Position numbers and translations under genes: made by a program. DNA of 5,935 nucleotides from an uncultured Acidimicrobiaceae bacterium (lineage in GTDB: Bacteria; Actinomycetota; Acidimicrobiia; Acidimicrobiales; Microtrichaceae), in contig CALMLJ010000672.1 of assembly GCA_937868025.1 (NCBI GenBank), positions 1 to 5,935 of the forward strand. The letters run 5' to 3'. Numbering within the stretch: the first letter of the stretch is position 1; every line of letters starts with the position of its first letter. Below the pieces are notes generated by a model. That model saw only the letters and a program-made list of their open reading frames with translations. It searched no databases and was not told where the DNA came from. This document shows, piece after piece, positions 1-3,793 of the stretch.

Positions 1-847
1 AGGTGATCGCCGAGGACACCCCGAACTGCGCCGCGTCGCGGAACAACGCCTCGAGTGGGAGCGACGCTCCGCCGTGCCGCGACCCGCCGATCACGTTCAG
101 TCCGGTGCCGACGGCCTCGTACAGGTTGGCGCGCACCATGGCAGCCACCCGGACGGCGAGGGTGGAGCTGGCGAGCTCGTGGTCGGCGAGCAGCCCGAGG
201 GCGCCGTCGAGGAGGTCGATGCGCTCCGGGGTACGGGGGAGTCGGCTGAGCCGGGTCCACAGGACTTCGGCCATCCGGCGGGCCGGTTCGGCGCGCCGGG
301 CCTCCCGACCGTCGGCGCGGGGGAGTCCGTGAACGAGGAGCCGGAGGAGACGCCGGGCCTGGTCGACGACGGCGTCGGGACTGCGGTCGTGGGTGTCGTC
401 GACCGCGCCGGCGACGGCGGCGATGACGCGGAACCGATCGAGGGGCAGACAGCGATCGGGGAGCGGGGCCTGTGCGGCGAGCACCCGGTCGAGCGCGACA
501 CCGTCGAACGGCCAGCTCGTCTCGTCGGGCCAACGGCCGAGCCACAACCACTCGGCGATCTCCTCGAACCGGTGCTCGGCAGCGGCGTGCACGGCGTCGA
601 CGCCGCGATAGGAGTAGCGACCGTCCGCGATCGACGTGAGCCCCGACGGGAACACGACGGGCGGCAGTGACTTGGTCCGCTTTCCGGCCCGGGCGAGTCG
701 CTCGACGTCGCGGGCGGCGAACGTGCTGACCCCGCCGGGGGTGCGGTGACGCTCGATGAGACCACGGCTCACGTACGCGTAGAGCGTCTCGGGCTTCACG
801 CCGAGCCGTTCGGCGGCCTCGGCGGTCGTCAGGCGTGAGGCGGTCAC
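1..847 (-). CDS. Citrate synthase family protein with N-terminal helix-turn-helix (3' end outside window)
   Basis: 282 residues are visible from a GTG start at 845-847; the C-terminus lies beyond position 1. Residues 6-51 form a MerR/BldC-like winged HTH: LTTAEAAERLGVKPETLYAY, then a wing ending near FAARDVERL. The citrate synthase fold starts near residue 69 (LTSIADGRYSYRGVDA). It continues through an ADHELASSTLAVRV segment (His223, matching the oxaloacetate-binding His of citrate synthases) to GGSRHGGAS (His258, matching the first catalytic His). The later catalytic His and Asp/Glu lie outside the window. Family members of this HTH-fused type are usually annotated as citrate synthase, but their activity is often untested. 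The GPLHGG motif usual in citrate synthases reads GSRHGG here. It is divergent from the CBS-citrate synthase at 918, with repeated TTGATCA boxes between them. I infer a regulator, an enzyme, or both. A TTG at 878-880 would add 11 residues; GTG is preferred because the HTH begins five residues after it. Confidence 0.88.
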   Translation of the reverse strand, partial: MTASRLTTAEAAERLGVKPETLYAYVSRGLIERHRTPGGVSTFAARDVERLARAGKRTKSLPPVVFPSGLTSIADGRYSYRGVDAVHAAAEHRFEEIAEWLWLGRWPDETSWPFDGVALDRVLAAQAPLPDRCLPLDRFRVIAAVAGAVDDTHDRSPDAVVDQARRLLRLLVHGLPRADGREARRAEPARRMAEVLWTRLSRLPRTPERIDLLDGALGLLADHELASSTLAVRVAAMVRANLYEAVGTGLNVIGGSRHGGASLPLEALFRDAAQFGVSSAIT

Positions 848-873
848 GTCGGCGTCGCCACGATGTTGATCAT
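844..873 (-). other. Possible 9-codon leader ORF (MINIVATPT) overlapping the HTH-citrate synthase start
   Basis: An ATG at 871-873 opens a nine-codon frame ending in TGA at 844-846. That TGA overlaps the GTG start of the citrate synthase family gene in a GTGA arrangement, the usual geometry of translational coupling. The GTG has no evident Shine-Dalgarno sequence of its own. A candidate -10 (CAAGAT, 880-885) ends six bases before the ATG, so the message could be leaderless and start on this ATG. Expression is unproven, and so short a frame can arise by chance. Confidence 0.3.
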
Positions 874-890
874 TGATCAATCTTGATCAA
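866..890. repeat. Three TTGATCA(A) boxes in the divergent citrate synthase promoter region
   Basis: Boxes lie at 866-872 (TTGATCA), 873-880 (TTGATCAA) and 883-890 (TTGATCAA). The last two start 10 bp apart, close to one helical turn; the first two start 7 bp apart. Each TTGATCAA is itself a palindrome, and the middle one extends to ATTGATCAAT (872-881). They form an AT-rich island in otherwise GC-rich DNA and overlap both divergent candidate promoters. This is a likely operator. The adjacent HTH-citrate synthase is the first candidate binder (inference). Confidence 0.65.
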
Positions 891-908
891 TGTCGCCATC
901 TCAGTCAA
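880..908 (-). promoter_or_regulatory. Candidate promoter for the HTH-citrate synthase gene
   Basis: On the minus strand a -35 TTGACT (903-908) and a -10 CAAGAT (880-885) are separated by exactly 17 bp. Transcription would start near 873, six to seven bases after the -10, on the ATG of the short leader ORF. The -10 fits the loose actinobacterial pattern (A at position 2, T at position 6). TTGATCAA boxes overlap its spacer and the -10. Predicted by eye only. Confidence 0.4.
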
Positions 909-911
909 GGT
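883..911 (+). promoter_or_regulatory. Candidate promoter for the CBS-citrate synthase gene
   Basis: TTGATC (883-888, the core of the third TTGATCAA box) lies 17 bp upstream of CAAGGT (906-911). The latter keeps only the A at position 2 and T at position 6 of a -10 element. It ends six bases before the ATG at 918, so transcription could begin on the start codon (leaderless). Its -10 overlaps the -35 of the opposing promoter, so the two polymerases would compete. The alternative is a short leader using AAGG at 907-910 as a weak ribosome binding site. Confidence 0.3.
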
Positions 912-917
912 CGAGAG

Positions 918-2483
918 ATGGAGACCATCACTGCAACATCGCAACCCCGCACCGGCGGTCTCACCGTCGGTGATCTCATGAGTTCTCCCGTCGTCACGGC
1001 GGGCCCGGGCCAGGCGGTGGCCTCGGCTGCCGATGCCATGGTGCTGGCCGGCGTCGGTTCCGTGGTCGTGGTCGGCGACCCTGGCCGACCGGTCGGCATC
1101 CTCACCGAACGTGACCTCGTCCGTGCGGCGGCGTCGGGCGTCGACACCCGTGTGGGCATCGTCGCCGAGTGGATGACCGCTGCGCCCGAGGTCGTCACGT
1201 CCGACGTCTCGGTCGACCAAGCGCTCGACACGCTGGCGCGGCGGGGATATCGCCACATTCCCGTCGTCGACGACGGCGCCCTGGTCGGCATCGTGTCGAT
1301 GCGAGATCTGATGAAGGTCGCCCAGGTCCGTCCGGCGGGCGAAGCGGCCGTCGACGCTCCCCGTGGCCTGAAGGGCGTCGTCGTCACCGAGACCACCGTC
1401 GGCGACGTCCGGGGTGCCGAGGGCTTCTTCCACTATCGCCAGTACGACGCCACCGAGCTCGCCCGCACGCGGAACCTCGAGGAGGTGTGGGCGCTTCTCA
1501 TCGACGGCGCCCTGCCCGACGTTGCCGCCCGCGACGCGTTCGTCGCGGAGGTCGTGCCGGGCCGCGTCATTCCTGAAGCCCTCGACCCCCTCGTCGCCGA
1601 GGTCGCCGACCGAGCCCGGGGGGAGGGCCCGCTCGACGGGTTGCGCACCGTGCTCTCCGCGGTGGCTGCCGCCGAGGGGTTCCGGCCGACGTACGACCTC
1701 GACGCTGCCGCCATCCGGTCCGACGCGCTGCGCATCGCGGCGGTGACCCCCACCGTCGTGGCCGCGCTCCACCGGCTCGGACGTGGACTCCAACCGATCG
1801 CTCCCCGCGCCGACCTCGGTCACGCCGCGAACTACCTCTGGATGGTGAACGGCGAGGTGCCGTCCGACGAGATCGCCCGTGCCGTCGAGCAGTACCTGAT
1901 GCTGACCGTCGACCACGGGTTCAACGCTTCGACCTTCACGTCGCGGGTGATCACGTCGACAGGCGCCGATGTCGGTGCCGCGGTCGTGGGTGCACTCGGT
2001 GCGTTGTCGGGACCGTTGCACGGCGGGGCGCCGAGCCGAGCGCTCGATCTCCTCGACGCCATCGGCACTCCCGACCGAGCGCACGACTGGATCCGCGAGG
2101 CCGTGGTCCGTGGGGAGCGGATCATGGGTTTCGGGCACGCCGTCTACAAGACCGACGACCCCCGCTCGACGCTCCTGCGGGAGGTCGCGCAGCGACTCGG
2201 CGGCCCCCGTGCCGAGTTCGCGACGCAGGTCGAGCGACTGATCGTCGACACGCTCGCCGAGGTGAAACCCGGCCGGCAGCTGTACGCGAACGTCGAGTTC
2301 TACGCCGGTGTGGTCATGGAGGCGGCCGGGCTGCCACCGGAACTGTTCACACCGACGTTTGCGGTGAGCCGGGTCATCGGTTGGTGCGCCAACGTCATGG
2401 AGCAGGCCGCCGACAACCGGATCATCCGGCCGAGCGCCCGCTACGTCGGCCCCGTCCCACCCCAACCTGTCCCCGCTCCCTGA
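918..2483 (+). CDS. Citrate synthase with N-terminal CBS pair (CitA-like)
   Basis: 521 residues. Residues 15-137 are two CBS domains, each keeping the ribose-phosphate-binding pattern of adenylate-binding CBS modules: GILTERD (60-66) and GIVSMRD (124-130). The citrate synthase domain runs from about 150 to 515. It has VDHGFNASTF (His333), SGPLHGGAPS (His368), GFGHAVYKTDDPR (His407, Arg416), ANVEFYAG (Glu460) and RIIRPSARYVG (Arg501, Arg504). The C-terminal half closely resembles what I recall of Bacillus subtilis CitA, including Glu in place of the catalytic Asp of NVDFY. The reaction would be acetyl-CoA + oxaloacetate to citrate in the cytosol; 2-methylcitrate synthesis from propionyl-CoA cannot be excluded. 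The CBS pair suggests allosteric control by AMP, ADP, ATP or a related nucleotide (inference). ATG 918 is chosen over TTG 873 because the latter falls inside the operator boxes and would place 15 non-conserved residues before the CBS pair. Confidence 0.93.
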   Translation: METITATSQPRTGGLTVGDLMSSPVVTAGPGQAVASAADAMVLAGVGSVVVVGDPGRPVGILTERDLVRAAASGVDTRVGIVAEWMTAAPEVVTSDVSVDQALDTLARRGYRHIPVVDDGALVGIVSMRDLMKVAQVRPAGEAAVDAPRGLKGVVVTETTVGDVRGAEGFFHYRQYDATELARTRNLEEVWALLIDGALPDVAARDAFVAEVVPGRVIPEALDPLVAEVADRARGEGPLDGLRTVLSAVAAAEGFRPTYDLDAAAIRSDALRIAAVTPTVVAALHRLGRGLQPIAPRADLGHAANYLWMVNGEVPSDEIARAVEQYLMLTVDHGFNASTFTSRVITSTGADVGAAVVGALGALSGPLHGGAPSRALDLLDAIGTPDRAHDWIREAVVRGERIMGFGHAVYKTDDPRSTLLREVAQRLGGPRAEFATQVERLIVDTLAEVKPGRQLYANVEFYAGVVMEAAGLPPELFTPTFAVSRVIGWCANVMEQAADNRIIRPSARYVGPVPPQPVPAP

Positions 2484-2516
2484 CCCAACCCGATGCGACC
2501 AGTTGGCCCGGGGTCA
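2481..2516. terminator. Weak shared hairpin between convergent genes
   Basis: The 30-bp gap between the two convergent stop codons can fold: CCAAC (2485-2489) pairs with GTTGG (2502-2506) around a 12-nt loop, and TGAC (2481-2484) with GTCA (2513-2516). The outer arms contain both stop codons. There is no T-tract, and a six-base bulge (2507-2512) weakens it. It may be a bidirectional terminator or only chance pairing. Confidence 0.25.
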
Positions 2517-3644
2517 ATCGAGTTGGAGTTCAGCGAGCCAGGCGGAGCGTCCGGTGTCCGGATCGCTCGTCGACCAGGCGTGCCAGATGGCAACGAGGCG
2601 ACCGTCGTCGAGCGCCGTGACCGAGAGCCCGCCGCCGCCGTAGGTGCCGGCCACGTCATCGAAGAGCGGCGTCGATGATGCGTTGGTGCACGCCGACGCG
2701 AGATCCGTGCAGAGCGCGAAGCCGGTTGCGTAGGTGTCGTCGTCCCACCTCCCCGCCGAGTACAGCAGCACCCAACCGGTGTCGGTCTCGACGAGGGACG
2801 GGTTCTCGATCACGCCGTGCTGCCAACGCTTCGTGGCGGCCAACAGGCGAACAGGGGTACCGGTGATCGATCCGAATGCGCCGATCGGTGCCGACCAGAT
2901 CGACGTGGTCAGACCGCAGCAGTTGCCGTCGCTCTTCCACACCAGCCAGGTGCCGCCCGAGCTGTCGACGACGATCGTCGGGTCGATGGACCCGCCGAGG
3001 TCGGTCTGGCACACGACCGGTCCGTCGCCCGACGACACGAACGGCCCGACCGACGTGGCCGAGGTCGCCACGCCGATGCACTGCAGCCCGCTGTCGACGT
3101 CTCGCGCCGTGAAGTACATCACCCACCCGCCGCCGATTCGTTGGACCGTCGGCGCCCACGTCGACCCGCGCTTCGCCCACGACGGCAGGACGGGGAGCGC
3201 GTCGATCGCCTCGGACCACGCGCTCAGGTCGAACGACGCCCGGACGGGCACGTTGAGGAGTCCAGCGTCGGTCTCGATGTTGGTCGCATAGGCGAGGTAC
3301 ACCTCGCCGTCCTGCGCGAGGGAGGCGTCGGGGAAGTCGCCGGCGATGGTTCCGAGCAGGTCGTCGGAGAGCCGGAGGCCGGCGGTCGAGTCGGTGGAGG
3401 TGGTCGGGTCGGGAACCGTGGTCGTCGAGGTCGTGCTGGGGGTCGTGGACGTCGACGACGTGGACGTGCTGGAGGTGGTCGTCGACGTGCCGGAGGTGGT
3501 CGAGGTGGTGGCGACGGGCTCGGCACCGGCGGAGATGAGCTCGACGCCGGCCGGGTCGACGACGGCCAGCGCGGTGAGGACGACCACGGCAGTGGCAAGG
3601 AGGAGCCCGGACCGGGTACGGGCGCTGAGGCGGGGCGTCGGCAT
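2514..3644 (-). CDS. Secreted GH43-like beta-propeller glycoside hydrolase with Thr/Ser linker
   Basis: 376 residues. A basic N-terminus (Arg5, Arg9, Arg11) and a hydrophobic stretch at 13-29 form a signal peptide or signal anchor; AGA before Glu42 is a possible cleavage site. Residues 46-86 are almost entirely Thr/Ser with a few Pro, a likely cell-wall spacer. From about 90 to the end there are five repeated blade-like units typical of glycoside hydrolase family 43. The expected acidic trio is visible: Asp106 in FPDAS (base), Asp221 in SIDPT (pKa modulator) and Glu280 in VIENPS (acid). WAPTVQRIGGGWVMYFTA (163-180) is a characteristic GH43 blade. The family mainly removes arabinose or xylose from plant polysaccharides; the substrate here is unknown. 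Six cysteines (189, 212, 242, 243, 312, 319) suit an exported protein with disulphides. The gene converges on the CBS-citrate synthase and is probably monocistronic. A related GH32/GH62/GH117-type propeller is the alternative. Confidence 0.82.
   Translation of the reverse strand: MPTPRLSARTRSGLLLATAVVVLTALAVVDPAGVELISAGAEPVATTSTTSGTSTTTSSTSTSSTSTTPSTTSTTTVPDPTTSTDSTAGLRLSDDLLGTIAGDFPDASLAQDGEVYLAYATNIETDAGLLNVPVRASFDLSAWSEAIDALPVLPSWAKRGSTWAPTVQRIGGGWVMYFTARDVDSGLQCIGVATSATSVGPFVSSGDGPVVCQTDLGGSIDPTIVVDSSGGTWLVWKSDGNCCGLTTSIWSAPIGAFGSITGTPVRLLAATKRWQHGVIENPSLVETDTGWVLLYSAGRWDDDTYATGFALCTDLASACTNASSTPLFDDVAGTYGGGGLSVTALDDGRLVAIWHAWSTSDPDTGRSAWLAELQLD
3387..3509 (-). repeat. Thr/Ser-coding low-complexity tract
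   Basis: This stretch encodes the Thr/Ser linker of the GH43-like protein (residues 46-86). The 11-mer GGAGGTGGTCG occurs on the plus strand at 3396, 3471 and 3492, always in the same codon phase. Such a tract can expand or contract in whole codons by slippage or recombination, changing linker length without breaking the frame. Confidence 0.65.
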
Positions 3645-3650
3645 CCGTCC

Positions 3651-3656
3651 ACGATC
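3651..3656 (-). promoter_or_regulatory. Possible leaderless -10 of the GH43-like gene
   Basis: GATCGT on the minus strand has A at position 2 and T at position 6. It ends six bases before the ATG at 3642-3644, the same spacing as at 918 and 5848. No convincing -35 is seen. The bases next to the ATG (GGACGG) are too close to serve as a normal ribosome binding site, which makes a leaderless start conceivable. Confidence 0.2.
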
Positions 3657-3710
3657 GGCGTCGTTGCTGGGACGCGGCGCAGGCGAACCTCAGAATTGGG
3701 TGGGACGTCG

Positions 3711-3728
3711 CGGCGCTATGGTGCGCCG
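3711..3728 (+). promoter_or_regulatory. Palindrome around a candidate -10 upstream of the monooxygenase gene
   Basis: CGGCGC (3711-3716) and GCGCCG (3723-3728) are perfect inverted arms around TATGGT (3717-3722), which fits the actinobacterial TANNNT -10 pattern. A TTGGGT at 3696-3701 is a possible -35, but its 15-bp spacing is short. Transcription would start near 3729-3730, about 25 bases before the leader ATG at 3755. A repressor bound to the arms would cover the -10. The element could instead be an RNA hairpin or chance. Confidence 0.35.
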
Positions 3729-3754
3729 GAACACGGGCCGATCCGGGGGGATCC

Positions 3755-3793
3755 ATGAGCACTGACCAGCCAACACCGCGAGTGGTCTCGTGA
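3755..3793 (+). other. Possible 12-codon leader ORF (MSTDQPTPRVVS) overlapping the monooxygenase start
   Basis: An ATG at 3755 follows a G-run (3745-3750) that could act as a Shine-Dalgarno sequence. Its frame ends in TGA at 3791-3793, overlapping the GTG start of the monooxygenase (3790) as GTGA. That GTG has at most a GAG at 3780-3782 as ribosome binding site, so coupling through the leader is plausible. The G-run lies within a small inverted repeat: GATCC (3740-3744), GGGG loop, GGATC (3749-3753). A base error shifting the frame of a longer N-terminus is an alternative. Confidence 0.35.

Noticed and set aside
74..670. A plus-strand frame of 198 codons over the HTH-citrate synthase
   Set aside because: The minus strand carries clear HTH and citrate synthase motifs over the whole stretch; the plus frame is low-complexity Gly/Glu/Val-rich.
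848..880. TTG at 878-880 as the start of the HTH-citrate synthase
   Set aside because: It would add 11 residues coded by the operator region; the HTH already begins near residue 6 of the GTG-started protein. Not fully excluded.
873..917. TTG at 873 as the start of the CBS-citrate synthase
   Set aside because: The added 15 codons lie on the TTGATCAA boxes and candidate promoter, and ATG 918 has a better start context.
870..2465. A 531-codon minus-strand frame opposite the CBS-citrate synthase
   Set aside because: It mirrors codon for codon the conserved CBS-citrate synthase, its composition is typical of antisense GC-rich frames, and no motif is visible.
2817..3758. A plus-strand frame of 313 codons, Gly/Arg-rich, over the glycosidase
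   Set aside because: It is the shadow of the Thr/Ser linker and propeller codons; the Gly/Arg run simply reads the linker backwards.
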